Below are positions 13,957 to 25,706 of a DNA stretch of 64,000 nt, one piece after another. A program made the position numbers and the translations under genes. This DNA is from Microbotryomycetes sp. JL201 (lineage: Eukaryota > Basidiomycota > Microbotryomycetes): positions 744,001 through 808,000 of the forward strand of contig JAQYUZ010000001.1 in the NCBI GenBank assembly GCA_033819885.1, read 5' to 3'. The notes beneath the pieces were generated by a model. It was not told where the DNA came from, did not search any database, and saw only the letters and a list, made by a program, of their open reading frames with translations. The number at the start of each line of letters is the position of its first letter. Position 1 is the stretch's first letter.

Positions 13957-16424
13957 TCACACCTTAATCAAATCGACCCGACACCTCGAGTGCACCTCAT
14001 GCTCCATCAGACTAGCATACTCATCGCCGGACTGCTCGGCCTCGGCAATCCTTTGCTCGAGCTCAGTCTTGGCGATTGGGTGAATCGTCAGCTTTGCAAA
14101 CGTGCCCGCCCCGTCCCCCTTTGTCAAAAACGCAGGGTTGACCATGACGGTAGAGTCGACGATCTAGATTTTTGCGTCAAGCCGTCTTCAATGATTGGAA
14201 AAGGAAGGAGCTGCAAGTCGCGGCTCACCTTGGCAAAGTGTTTGAGCCTACTCGGCAGAATAACCACGTCCGCACCATTGTCGCCCATACTCAGCAGCTC
14301 AGAATGGGTCACGTCAAGGTTGACATTGTCCAAGCCAGTAGCGTTCAGGGGCGTCGGGAAGATTGGATAAAAGCTGCACCAAAAAAATTCGTTCATCAGA
14401 ACGATGTCGCTGACGTCGTGTCATGGCAAACGGAGGCTGACCTTCGTTGACGCAACAAATGTCGACAAGTGCGGGACATGACGTCTTTGGTGTTGGCGTC
14501 TGGCTCTTGTTCCGTCTGCACAGCTTCGCCGCACGGGCAAAAGAACTCTTGGTTGCGCAGGGCAAACAACGAATCGACGGACGTGATACCAAACACAACC
14601 TCGTTGATGCTGAATGTCGTTGGATTCGGCAACATGTACACGCCCTGTTCACAGACACGAGTGCCCGTCACAGTCAGCAACTGACACTTGCTTGCGGTCG
14701 TGTTTCTGTCGCCGAGACTGACCTTGCCAGGCAAACCGAAACTGCCCTTCGCAAATGGACTCTGAGGGTAAGCGACGTGCGTGTTTGTCAAGTCGCGACC
14801 ATGTGGCACCAAGATGACGACTGATCGCGGTGAGCCGTTCAAAAAGTTGAGAACGCGAGTCGTAATCTCGGTTTTGAAAACGTCTTCGGGCATACGGTCA
14901 ACGTTTCCAGATTTGATCAATGGGTGATCAGCGTCAATGAAGGGTCCAATCTGTCAATATGCGGTCAGATAAGTGGCAGCCGTTAACGAATTAGTGCTAC
15001 TGACGAGGACGAGCACGTCAGGCTTCTCTGTTTCTGCAGCATCGAGCAAAGCTCCGAGAGGCGCATATTCAAGATCCGACTGTACTGTGAATGGTCCTGC
15101 CGCGACAATGACGCTCATCGGGCTGCCACCGAGCTTTTTGGGACCTTCGCCGTGCTGCTTGTCGAGGATTGCTTGCGCCTCAGAGTATGTCGGGTCGATC
15201 GGCGGCAGCTGTCGTCGGATAGAGTACATCAGCCCATGTACTGCGAACGCCTTGAGCGCTTCCCGCGCACCATCAGGATCTCCGACACGCTGAATAATTG
15301 TCCGCCTCCGTTTCGTCCCTTGAGCGCCACAAGGCACCCAGGAAACAATCCAATGCCACCACTGCCAGAAGGCACACCCCTCGTCTTCATATCCGCTTCA
15401 AACTTGAGCAGTGCGCGCGAGCCAGCGCCACCTTCGGCCAAAGAACGTGGCGGCTCAATCCAGGTCGAAGTCTTTGTCATCTTGGCGTTGTCCGTTTCTG
15501 GACAGAGCCGTCCCACAACGATCACGTCGTCCTGTTGCAGTTTTAGACGTCATGTCAGTCCTCAATTGGCCAGCAACGCACGCTCGGCGACCCACCTGCG
15601 TTTGTTGCGTAGGGCAACCAAACTCTTGAATCTCGTAGTGTTCCCCAAACACCCGTGCTGCTTGCTCGATAGCCTTGTCGAGGGCTGACATGTTTGTGCC
15701 CGTTAGTTGTCAACGCTGCCTCGAGCCAGAAAGGCACAGTGGCGTCAGAAACTGACCTTCACTGCGCTCCAATCGTTTTTCGAATGCTATTCTGTACTTG
15801 TACTTGTTCGAGTCCATTGTGGACGAAAGCGAAATGCGTTGTCTATCGCCTTGCTTCTGCGTTGCTGTTTGCAGGGCCAAGTGGCCGTTGAGCGTCTCTT
15901 GAACCTGAAGCTTGTTCGGTCTCGATCGAAACGGCACGGCCGGCGTTACGGGCGACGAGCTAGGAGGTTTGAGCAAGAATGAGCCAATAGCCTTGCTGCA
16001 TGTACACGCAATGACAAAAGACGTACGCTGCCGGACTCGAATTGTTCAGAATCGATGGTCTTGGAGCACCATTGATTGAGCGAGGCGTCGCCAAGGGAAC
16101 CTGTGACGGTGAGGATGACCATGGTAGCTGCTTTGCTGAGGCTGGTCCGGTTGTGCGCGCGCGTTTGATCGGCGTTGCCGCTGCGTCTTGGAATCTGCAT
16201 GCACAGACGTTACAGCGCATGCAGGTCAGTCCCGATGCTTTGTAGCCCTCGACGGATCTCATGTAGGGGCACTGCAAATGCAGACACGCTTGCGCGGGCA
16301 CAGCGACGCGACGCGTCGCGTCCAACGCGATTCGATCGATCAAGGCAACGTACAGAGAGTCGACAGCAAAGCCACCACCACCACCACCATTCGTGTTGGT
16401 CGAGTTCCGCGCGAACGTGTTCAT
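13957..16424 (-). CDS. POL12: DNA polymerase alpha-primase subunit B
   Basis: Exons read 16027-16424, 15757-15959, 15596-15684, 15271-15531, 15005-15208, 14442-14950, 14229-14373 and 13957-14163. The inactive phosphoesterase core is clear: SVIVAAGPFTVQSDLEY, GPFIDADHPLI, SVVILVPHGRDL, the MLPNPTTFSINEVVFGITS block, PSRLKHFAK and a final VNPAFLTKG. Upstream are the OB-fold region (VIVVGRLCPET) and a Ser/Pro linker with SSPVTPAVPF, as in other B subunits. POL12 tethers Pol alpha-primase and couples initiation to the replisome. The N-terminus is unsettled: 16424 is the first ATG of the open frame, but the usual N-terminal helical domain is not recognisable, and an extra 5' exon or intron may be missed. 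Confidence 0.88.
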
Positions 16425-16825
16425 CGTCGGACGAGACGCGTGGCAGTCCGAGACCGTCGGCGACCTGATCAAATTCACGAGTGCCCGCACAGACAACACT
16501 TCGCTTGAATGGCAGCGCAATGGTTGCAAAGATTGTTGATCTGAACTGATAAGGCAAGAAACGAGAAAACCGGATAATCATCGAGCCTCCTTAAGGTCAC
16601 GTGCCCAAATCACATGACACCGACCAAGGCGGTCCGATAGTATGGAGAAGGCAGCAGCATGGCAAGTCTGGCCCATCATATGAAAGCAGTATCGTGCGTA
16701 TTCCTGCGAAGCCGCACAATGCCGACGGAGCCACGCGGTTCCGAACATCCTCTCGCTTGTCGCACAGTGTTCGACTGCAGCTGCGCCGTCGCATCTCGAG
16801 CACCTCAGAAGCTGCACCGATAAGC
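16425..16825. promoter_or_regulatory. Divergent POL12/prolidase intergenic region with TCACGTG box
   Basis: The 400 bp between the two start codons hold GGTCACGTG at 16595-16603 and a related CACATGAC at about 16611. CACGTG is the classic E-box bound by fungal bHLH factors of the Cbf1/Pho4 type. The reverse strand also carries a short Cys-rich frame (see findings). Confidence 0.45.
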
Positions 16826-18715
16826 ATGGCTGTTCCGTTCCCGCTTAACCACGCGCACGAGCTCGTGCGGCGGCTGATCGCTCTCAATCCTCGCGCAACC
16901 GGCCCTGCGCTGCACTACGTCTGTATGCTCGGCGAGACGGTGCAATGCAGACATGACACGGATCGCGAACTGCCCTTCCGCCAAGAGAGCAACTTTGCCT
17001 ACCTGACGGGTTGTGAGGTGCCCGGCTCGGCCTTTACGCTCGCGTACGAACACGAAGGCGGCGAATTTGACCCTGAAAAAGTAAAGACGACATTGTTCTT
17101 ACCAGAAGTTGATCCAGACGAGGTCATGTAAGTTTAGTCCTCGCCCTGGCAAGGAGAAAGCGGCCGGATTAATTGATTCGGACACTGTGCAGGTGGGCTG
17201 GCATGCCTCCAACGGCACAAGAGCTCGGCAACAAGCTCAAGTTCACGTCAATCAAAACTGGATGGTCACCTGTATCTTTGTACCCAAACGAAAAGACCGC
17301 GTTCAGAACGTTCATTCACCATCTGCCGTGGACGAGACCGCCGACGTCCGTCGTGTCGAGCATCAACGGACCGACATCAACGAGCGAGTACCTGATCAAG
17401 GCGCTGCATGTCGCCAGGCGCAACAAAACGCAGCACGAAGTCGCGTTGATGCGCACGGCGAGCGAGATCACAGCCAAAGCTCACACCGAGCTGATGAGGG
17501 CCGTCGGAAACGGCTCAGTCAGGGATGAAAATGAAGCGGAAGCATTGTTTGTGTCTGTTTGCCGCAAGCTCGGGTGAGTTCACTTGTCTGCAACATATTT
17601 TGTCACTTGAATTTGGCTAACTAAGGTGCCTACCACCGTTGCATCGCAGTGGCAAGCATCAGGCGTACACACCCATTATGGCATCAGGAACGTCTGCAGG
17701 AACGCTTCACTACGTCTCAAACGAGGCCCAGTTTCCGTCAAAGACGCTCGGCTCGCTCTTGCTCGTCGACGCAGGCGCAGAGTACCAGAACTACGCTGCT
17801 GACGTCACTCGTTGCATTCCTGTCGGTCTCGATTTCTGTGACTGATGAGAAGGTGTGGATGCTGACAGCTTGCAGTAGATCGGAAACGGAGGCAAGTTCA
17901 CGAGAGAGTGCCGTGAGGTTTACGATCTCGTTCACGAAATGCAGGAAGTGAGCGAGCGTGGCGATAGCCGCGCAGAGCCGGACATTGATGCTTCTTTCCC
18001 CATTGCAGGCCGGTTTCAAGATGGTCAAGCCTGGCGCAAACTGGGAGGCGATCCAGAAGAAAATGTAAGCGTCGCTGGCCCATAAGGCTGCGCCTTTCTT
18101 TTGACACGCATCTCTTTCAATACAGGCACGAGGTTGCTGCACGTGGCTTACTCAGGCTTGGCATCTTCACCGCTGGCAACGTCACTGGCTCTGAAGACGA
18201 AATTGTTGCCGCAATCGTCGCATCTGGTTTGACAACGGCCTTCTATCCTCACGGTGTTGGTCACTTGCTCGGTTTGGACGTGTGAGTCTCATCTGCAATC
18301 TTTTGTGCTTGTCGTAACGCTGACGGTCTCGATCAAAGCCACGATGTCGGCGGTTTGCCCGAGGGCAAGTCGAAAGACCCTCTGTGTAAATACCTTCGTC
18401 TGCGTGTGCCACTCGAGAAAGGTTTCGTCGTAACTGTCGAACCTGGGTCAGTTTTTGTCTTGTCTATTTTGCCAATTTGTGTCTTACTGATGGGGGAATC
18501 TCGGTGTTTGCAGAATCTACTTTAACGAATTCCTGCTCAAACCTCATACAAACTCTACTCATCTGTCTCACGAGACACTCGAAAGGTACATGTATGTTGG
18601 AGGAGTCAGGATTGAAGATAATCTATTGGTCACCGACAATGGGTTTGACAATTTGACGCCGAGTTGGCTGCCGAAGAAGAGTGCGGACGTTGAGAGAGTT
18701 ACGACGGGTCAATGA
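16826..18715 (+). CDS. PEPD: Prolidase-type Xaa-Pro dipeptidase (M24 metallopeptidase)
   Basis: Eight exons: 16826-17127, 17193-17573, 17650-17821, 17879-17947, 18009-18064, 18126-18281, 18339-18446 and 18514-18715. The protein has the AMP_N domain (RQESNFAYLTGCEVPG) followed by the pita-bread M24 fold. Metal ligands are all present: Asp in LLLVDAGAEY, Asp in YAADVTR, His in PHGVGH, Glu in VTVEPG and Glu in VGGVRIEDNL. The HDVGGLPEG stretch is typical of prolidases. It should cut dipeptides with C-terminal Pro in the cytosol using Mn(II). No signal peptide or transmembrane segment is present. Every junction keeps phase. Confidence 0.93.
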
Positions 18716-18879
18716 CGAGTAGCAACGAATGCAATGCGAGCGCTTCATGGTCTCCTGAAAGAAGGAAGGCAGAGGACGTGCATTGCAAGGTGTACTTTGA
18801 AAGAAGGAAGGATACAATGACGCGTAGTATTCGTCATCAGAAGATTTTGGGAGAGAATCAGAGACGGCGAAAGATCATT

Positions 18880-21605
18880 TTACCACTTTCTTGGCTCTTT
18901 AGGTTCTCTCGGTTCTCGAGGAGCAGGTGAGCCTCTCCATCCGTTCGAACGTCCTTCTCCGCCGCTTGAAGCGGCGCCTTCCTTGTTCGAGTCACTCTTT
19001 GGTTCGCGAGCCGGCGTCGAACCGCTCTTGTCTCCGACGGCGCCAGCACCAGATGCGTCACCTCCTTCCGCACCTGAAGCAGCGCTACCTCCGTGGTAGC
19101 CACCGCGCGAACCACCTCGGCCGCGTCCGCGAGGTCCAAAGTCTCCGCCTCCGCGTCCACCGCGTCCACGATCTCCTCCACCGCGACCTCCGCGACCTCC
19201 TCTGGCACTTCCGCGCGATGCAAATCTATCGCTTGAGCCAGCTGTCGTCGGCGTAGCAGGCGAAGACACGTCTGGGGCGGCCGCCTCTTGAGTGCCGCTC
19301 TCGCCGCCAGACGCAGCAGAAGCGGTAGACGTCGCCTCTCTAGCTTTGCCCTCGCCGCTGTTGCTGTTGTTATTTTGGTTGAATTTGCTCTTGTCACGGT
19401 GTTGTCGACCTTCCCGACGACCTTGCTGTTGCGAACCAGGCGAGGACGCGTTGCCACGGTCCGAAGCTGCAGTGCTCGGAGCTGCGGCGGAAGCAGATTG
19501 CTCTTCGCCTGGCACAGGAACGGTCGCTGCTTCGGCAGCTTCAGCGGTTACTGCAGTAGCGGCGGCGCGAGCTGCTTCGCCTCCAGAAGCAGGCTTGTTG
19601 TCACCAGCCTGCTGCTGGTCTGACGAATCCGACCGGCCCCATCCGCCGCCGAAACGCCCACCTCCACCGCGCGGGCCAGTACCAGGTCCACTAGGTGCTC
19701 GCGTGTGGAAGCTCGTGCCGGCAGGTCCTCTGGGAGTGCCGCGTGTGGCAAATCCGGTACCGTTTTGATGGTGCCCCCGGCCTGTAGATGCAGGTTGCTC
19801 AGAAGTAGGCGCGGGGGCGGCGGCGGGAGCAGTCGTGCTGGCCGCAGCAGTAGTTGTACTCGTCGTTTGCTGCGACGGGATATGCGACCTCGGAGCAGAA
19901 GATGTCGGAGGCGCGTTCGCCGATTTCGAGTGAGCTCGATACGCAAAATTGAATCCTGTCAAACGATTGTGAGCCAGCAGACGGTACGCAACAAAGTTAA
20001 GGCACCAACCTTGACTCTTGAGCTCGCTGCTGACGCGCCCTTCCCGCACATTGAGCACGAGGCTGCCGAACATGGCGTCTGGCAGATTCCTGCATGCTTT
20101 CACGTGAGCCCAAGTGCAAAATCGGCAATTTTCAGCACGTACCAATTCCACGTGTTCTTGTACACCGCGTCCTCGGCTGATGCTGGAGCAGATCGGTTAG
20201 CGACCGATAGAGCATTTTCGAGCAAAACCTTTTGGTTGTCGCTGCAGACAGCCATCATTCAATGTGTGCGCCGTACGCAACAAGTGCGCCACCACTCACT
20301 CGACGACAGCCTCAACCTGGCTCTTGACAGAATCCCAGACCTCGATGAATGCCTTCTTTGATGCCTCGAGTTTGCTCCTGAACGAATCGACATCGTGATG
20401 CACGACAAATTCATTGTACGACACGCCATAACGGAAATGCAAACCAGCCGAGACAGTCAAATCGGCCTTGAGCGTGAGGGCGAGCTGCGTGAGCAGCCCC
20501 TCGCGGCCCGGAGAGGCGTGTGTGACGAGCAGCCGAACTTCGGTGGGATCATACACCTTTTGAGCCGTGTCGACGAGCTCGCCGACCTGCAACACTGTCG
20601 TCCACATGGTACCAGAGCCGCCTGCGATCGTCGCCGTGCCCGAACCATTGTCAAAGAGCTTGTGAGGGACAACGGCGCCACCGAGACCAAATAGACGCAG
20701 CTTGAGGCCACCAATGTTGAGCAGGCGTGTAGTCGCCTCATCCAGGACCGTCAGGTTGGGGATGGAATAGCCAGGCGTTTTTGTAGGTCGCTCGGTCGGA
20801 GGCGGGACGACCTTTGAGGGGTCGGCCGGGATCGAAAGCTCTGAAGGTGCGGCAAGACGGATCTTTTCAAGGATTGAGACATCTTCACATGCGCCCCAGA
20901 CGGTGTACACTGGCACGTTGAGCCTGAGCTCGCCCGACAACAGGCGCGGGAACTCTGACAAGCCAAAGTACGGCTGCGTGGCGGCGGTGTCTGGAGGGTA
21001 AAAGGTCTTGGGCGTGTTGGCGAGCAGCTCTCTCATTTCTGAGGGGTTCGTATTGGGAGACAGGAGTTGCGATCTGAAGTGTGGCGAAATGAGAGACGAG
21101 TACTGGATCAAGTGCTTGAGCGTGCGGTCCGAGATATTCGCCAAGCTAGACTTCTCTGCGAGGCCGAAGGTGTAGTCGTCAGCACATTTCGAATGGGCAT
21201 AACGTCGAATCTGCCTCACCATAAAAGCCAAAGTCACCCGTATGAATGATTGCGCTGGCCGAGTGCTCTGCTGCGAGCGCATTGAGCGAAGAGATTGAAC
21301 CTGCGCATCATGTTTGACAGCGCGAAGATCAGTTTCAGTATCTGACAAACCTCTTTCCCAACACTGAAGCCTAGCGACGACGTATGGTGTTCGTTGTCGC
21401 CTCGTAAGACGTGGTGGTCCGTGCGCGTGCCATTGTCCGACGGTCCACAAGCCATCTATAGCGCTTGCTCACCTCTGATATCTGCCACGCACAGGATGCG
21501 AGCGCCCGTCGTGTTGATGACGTCGATCCTGGTCGAGTGTACGTCGCCGGACTTGGTCAGCGACTCGCTCGGCGGCGCCGATGCGGCAGGAGCAGTGGCG
21601 GCCAT
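18880..21605 (-). CDS. DUF2433 metallophosphatase-like protein with RGG tail
   Basis: Six exons: 21473-21605, 21220-21300, 20300-21155, 20143-20241, 20010-20089 and 18880-19955 (774 residues). The N-terminal half matches the fungal DUF2433 family: ILCVADIRG, IIHTGDFGFY, VWGACEDVSILEKI, LLVTHASPGREGLL and KNTWNWNLPDAMFGSLVL. The D-R-G, G-D and H-A-S motifs look like a calcineurin-type phosphoesterase site. From about residue 430 the chain becomes disordered, rich in Ala/Ser/Thr/Gly, with dense RGG repeats near 19.1-19.2 kb, suggesting RNA binding. Function is unproven. The junction after residue VKSQVEAVV was solved only with the acceptor at 20242, which restores phase. Confidence 0.82.
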
Positions 21606-21911
21606 GGTTCAGAGGCTGTACGCCAGTCGCTCTCAAGTCAGTGTCGGCGCGCAGGCAACTAGGCGCGGCACGCACTCTGTGTGGCCACGGCGCAAACGCG
21701 GCGAAGGCGCGTGCACGCGCGCGCGGCCCGAGCGCGTTCGATTATTCAGAGCGGTACTCGCGTCAGCGACAGCAAAGCTTGACCATTCAATAAATACTCA
21801 GAAGACTGATCGCAAATTCGCAAGTCACTTACAACGGAGGGAGCGAATCGGTCCAGCGCTGTGCCCTCCCGCCACATCTCCGAGCTCTTCGCAAGCATGA
21901 CATAGCGGAAC
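21606..21911. promoter_or_regulatory. Divergent promoter region, DUF2433 gene and LRR gene
   Basis: About 306 bp lie between two divergent start codons. The segment is GC-rich with CGCG runs near 21.72 kb. No specific box is recognised. Confidence 0.4.
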
Positions 21912-23706
21912 ATGGCTTCACTACCCATTACATCGACATATGCACCCCCAGCTTCATTCTTCCGACCGCGGCGACACCGACAGCAGTCATTCAGCTCCAG
22001 CGCCTCGCTAGCGTCACTGAGACTAGACAGCCACTCGTCAGAAGACGAATCGAGCGAATACGACAGCAGCGATGGATCCGAGTCGACCTCAGCCAGTGAA
22101 GACGACTTTGAACGTGCGACGGCTGCTGCAGCGGCCGCGCTTGGGCCACCAAGCCAGCAGCGGGGTTTCATTGGAGCACAAACTGTAAATGAAAAACCTC
22201 CACTACAGATTGCCACGACGTCCTCTCGTATCGAGCTCAAACTCTCTTTGGCAATAACCCGAGCTCGCCATGCCCTCAAGCGGCACGATTACGACAGTCT
22301 CTCAGCTGCATTGGGTGCTCTTAAAGCTGCATTGCCACCCGATTTGATCACACTCGGCGTCTTTGTCCCAATCCTTGAAAGGTTCTCGCGCACGCTCAAG
22401 CGCGAAGTGGAAGGCAAAGACAAGCATTTTCGCAAGAGCTTGAGCAAGCTCAACGCCAAGGCCCTCATTGCTTTACAGCAGAGGTGGTGTACTGTGTCAC
22501 AAGATGCCAACGAAATCTCGGCAAAAGGCGTCGAAGACCACGACTGGGCTCTGGCTCTGCTCAAGCTCGTCAAAGAGGTGCGAGCAGTCGCCGAACATAC
22601 ATTCATATTCACCTGACGCGTTCTATCAGCATGCTGCGCCACCATTCGACGAGCTCACTCCCGCCAGCTCTGCGGTTCTGGACGGTCTTGAGCGCTTGCT
22701 ATTCCCTTCGACGTTGCCGAGATTGACCTTGTCTGGCCAAGCGCTCACGGACGATGTCTTTGGACACCTGGCGGTGCTGCGCTGCGCTCCTCGCGTTCTG
22801 GAATGGTATCTATCGTTCGTGCCCTCTGCCACGTCCAGTGGAACCGATATCCTGAATTCCGTGACTGCACTCGACCTCTCTAAGAATAGTCTCAGCTGTG
22901 TGTTTGTTCTCGCTGTGCAAGATTGCCACTGACCTCTTTATCGTACAGATCTGCCTGCCTTCTTGCCGGAACTACTGCCGAATCTCGAGACGCTCAACCT
23001 TTCCAACAATGCTTTTCAGCACCTTCCGCCATCAATTGTGCTCTTTTCTAATCTCAAGCATGTCAAGACGCGTGCGAACCGGCTGGCGAAGCATGGCAAA
23101 ACACCACGGCTTGCATCACAAGATCCCAAGTACAGGCCGACACGGGCCAATATCCGAGAAGTTGTTGCTGATGTGAAGGAGAAGCTGGCAGCCGCAGAGC
23201 AAACACCAACGTCCATGCTTCCGACGCTGTTTTCAGTCGCCCTCGACATTGCTCGTCAACTCGACTGCGATATGGAGCACGTCCCGGAGGAGTTGGCTCG
23301 CGCTGTCAGCACGAGTTACATCTGCTGCTCATGTCAATCGACGATTAACGAAGTCACAACGCCTATGCTCCACCTACCACCGATTTTCGAGCGCGTTCAC
23401 CACCTCGACCCGGGAGTCATCGTGCCTCCGCAAGACGAATGTCAACTGGCCTCGATCTCGGTGGACGAACGCGTCATGCTCGCGCTTTATGGCCGCAACA
23501 CTACCATTGAAACATTTGTCATCGGCGATCCTGTCAGTTACCGATTCTGCGTACCGTGTGCTGCGATGCATCTGCGCGTTCAGGTTGACGTCAAGCACAA
23601 ATCCTGCCGTTGCATAGTATGCAAGGAAGAAGCGCGTGTGCGTGGTCAGCTGGACGGCCATCGCATAACGCACCTCCTGCGTTGGCTTCGCCGCAAAGCC
23701 GGCTGA
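21912..23706 (+). CDS. Leucine-rich repeat protein with acidic N-terminus
   Basis: Three exons, 21912-22577, 22630-22897 and 22949-23706, give 563 residues. The N-terminus is a Ser/Asp/Glu-rich low-complexity stretch. A helical region of about 130 residues follows. Classic LRRs are visible at VTALDLSKNSLSYLP and LETLNLSNNAFQHLPPSI. The C-terminal part has paired cysteines (ICCSCQ, FCVPCAAMHL, CRCIVCKEE), which could bind zinc. I do not recognise a named orthologue; similar LRR proteins occur in basidiomycetes. Splice phases agree at both introns (52 and 51 nt). Confidence 0.7.
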
Positions 23707-23746
23707 TTCGACTCCTCGCGGAACCAAGCAAGCTGGCCGACGCCCT

Positions 23747-25007
23747 ATGTCACGCATTTGCGGTCGCACTATGAACTCTCAAGAAATAGAGCAAATATGC
23801 CGCTGCGATCAATGCAAGGCTGTTTGGGTTCAGCCAGCATCGATGGCGCCGTGGCTCGAAAGCAAGAAAACTCGAGTCCAGCTTCTCGGCGACTTTTTGT
23901 TTCTGTACGATAAGGACCACTCACGCTACGAATATGAGCTGTCTCGATTTGGAGACAAGATACCCCGCAATGCAAGGCAATGGTCCGACGTCAAGCAAGC
24001 GTTTCTCCAAGTCGACGCGGCCGGTTCTGTCAGCCAAGGGCACCGTCAAGACGTCATCCGCAAGAGCTGGTCGCTAGAAGGGAAAACGATCTGGCTATGC
24101 ACTGGCTTTGGCTTTTGGTAACCTCGCAAAGCGAGTCGTCCTGCCATCACAGCCTGGGCAGCACTGCCGCCTATGAGTGACGTATCAATAGATCTCGAGT
24201 TGGAAGGTGTAACATGCGAGTACTCAACTAAAACTTCAGACTTTCTCCCTCTGACCGCTTCTTCTGTAGACACCTGGCAGTTTCAGCACTTGCTTCCGGA
24301 CTATCACATCGAGGGCCGACGCTTGGAGAACCAACGCCAGCTGGGATGTAAATTCCTCTGCGCCGCAGTGTGGACCGTCGCTTTCGGACCTGCGACCGAC
24401 GACCCCGATACGCAATCTCAAACTGTGTTATTTGCTGTTCAAGGCCACGAGCTGCGAAAAGAGGTTCGAGAAGGGCTTGAACCGCCATTTTCAATGATGC
24501 AGTCTCCGAAACAAATTGATCGGATCCACAGAGCCATCTTGGCTGCTTTTTGGCACGCGTTCGACTGTGACGGGCGTCCACCAGCTGTGCCGTTCAGCGT
24601 TGACTGGGATGACAATTTGAGGTCGATCATTGTAACGGGTGCCCGAATCATGCAGGAGCGGAGAGCGGACGCTCGCTTCGAGGGCGCAAGAATAGTATTT
24701 TGGGATCTGCCAGCGGATGGCGCTGTGCACCATGTGCAGATGGTTAGATTCAGCTGTAGGTAGTTTCAACCTCTGCCTCGATCTGTTGCTGACAGCAGTG
24801 TCAGTGGACAAATGCAATATCGTCATTCGGTGCGAGTTTCTGAAAACAGGCAAAAAGGAGGAAGACAGGGCCAGCATCTTTCGACTTGATGAATGGTCAC
24901 CAGGACTGCAGAGCAGGTTCGGCTATCATCTCCCGCTCATGCTCGTCTTTCGCTTGTCATCCACTCTTTCTAAGCTCAGCGAGCCGGTGCTCGGAACCTG
25001 GAGTTGA
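23747..25007 (+). CDS. Hypothetical protein, edge of accessory island
   Basis: A tentative three-exon model, 23747-24117, 24178-24755 and 24796-25007, gives 386 residues. It begins only 40 bp after the LRR gene ends. The first block has a CRCDQC motif; the later blocks alternate hydrophobic and polar residues as in beta-sheet domains (for example NIVIRCEFLKTGKK). The second intron would be only 40 nt, shorter than any other here, and the first needs a weak acceptor. Two separate small genes, or a decaying gene, are real alternatives. No family was recognised. Confidence 0.35.
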
Positions 25008-25249
25008 AGTCCGCTGGCAGCTATGTGATCTCGAATTGCCCCTTGAAATTGCCCCTTTATGCGCGACAGCCGAAGTCCAGCCTCGGGCGGGTCGCCCATA
25101 GGCGCTCCGCAGCCGCCCAAGGTTACTCCTCAGATTTTGATGGGCCTAGGAGACTATGTAACAATTCAGAGTCGGTTCAGTCCACCCATGACATTTGGTG
25201 CAGCCGACGTAACTGCATCTCATCCGTACTTTCGTAATCTTGTCCGAGC

Positions 25250-25342
25250 GAGACGCGTGCGTGTGCCAACAGTTCATCGCGAGACGCGTGCGTGTGTCAA
25301 AGGTTCATCGCGAGCCGCGTGCGTGTGTCACCAGCTCATCGC
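25250..25342. repeat. Minisatellite, three 31-bp tandem units
   Basis: Three consecutive units of exactly 31 bp, each beginning GAG(A/C)CGCGTGCGTGTG and ending TTCATCGC or CTCATCGC, with 4-6 differences between units. It lies in a stretch with no convincing gene. Confidence 0.9.
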
Positions 25343-25706
25343 AAGTGTCAAGTCGCGAAAGTGAAAAGTTGCATTTGCAAGGCTGGCTGGCCTCAGCACA
25401 TCATTCGCACTCGTCCGGTGATTGACAACGCTATACTGTCACACTGCGGACGCTGTTGGAGCCCAATGCCGGTCTCAGTACAGGGTGAGCTGAAATGGCA
25501 CGTGTGCACTAAGACTCTTCGGCGATGACGCTCAGGCCTCCTCTGGCCTTTGTCGAACTAGACAAGGGCGCACAGGCTCAGCCAGCACAGCCAGGTCAGC
25601 CATCTCCTGTCCTCTCAGAGACTGAGTCGAGACGTAGATGTACACGATCGGCAAATGTTGACATGCTCGCTCGCGAAGCCGCTCTCAACTCGCAAGCCAG
25701 CCGGCC
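25343..25706. other. No gene recognised between minisatellite and recombinase remnant
   Basis: Short open frames occur but none shows conserved motifs or a splice pattern that I can support. Confidence 0.4.

Noticed and set aside
16027-16424. SP-RING-like pattern (ACLHLQC ... TCMRCNVC) at the POL12 N-terminus
   Set aside because: The first pair of zinc ligands is missing and the frame may be partly intronic, so no domain was called.
25059-25364. Forward frame running through the minisatellite
   Set aside because: Its C-terminal half is only the translated 31-bp repeat, and the rest has no motif or splice support.
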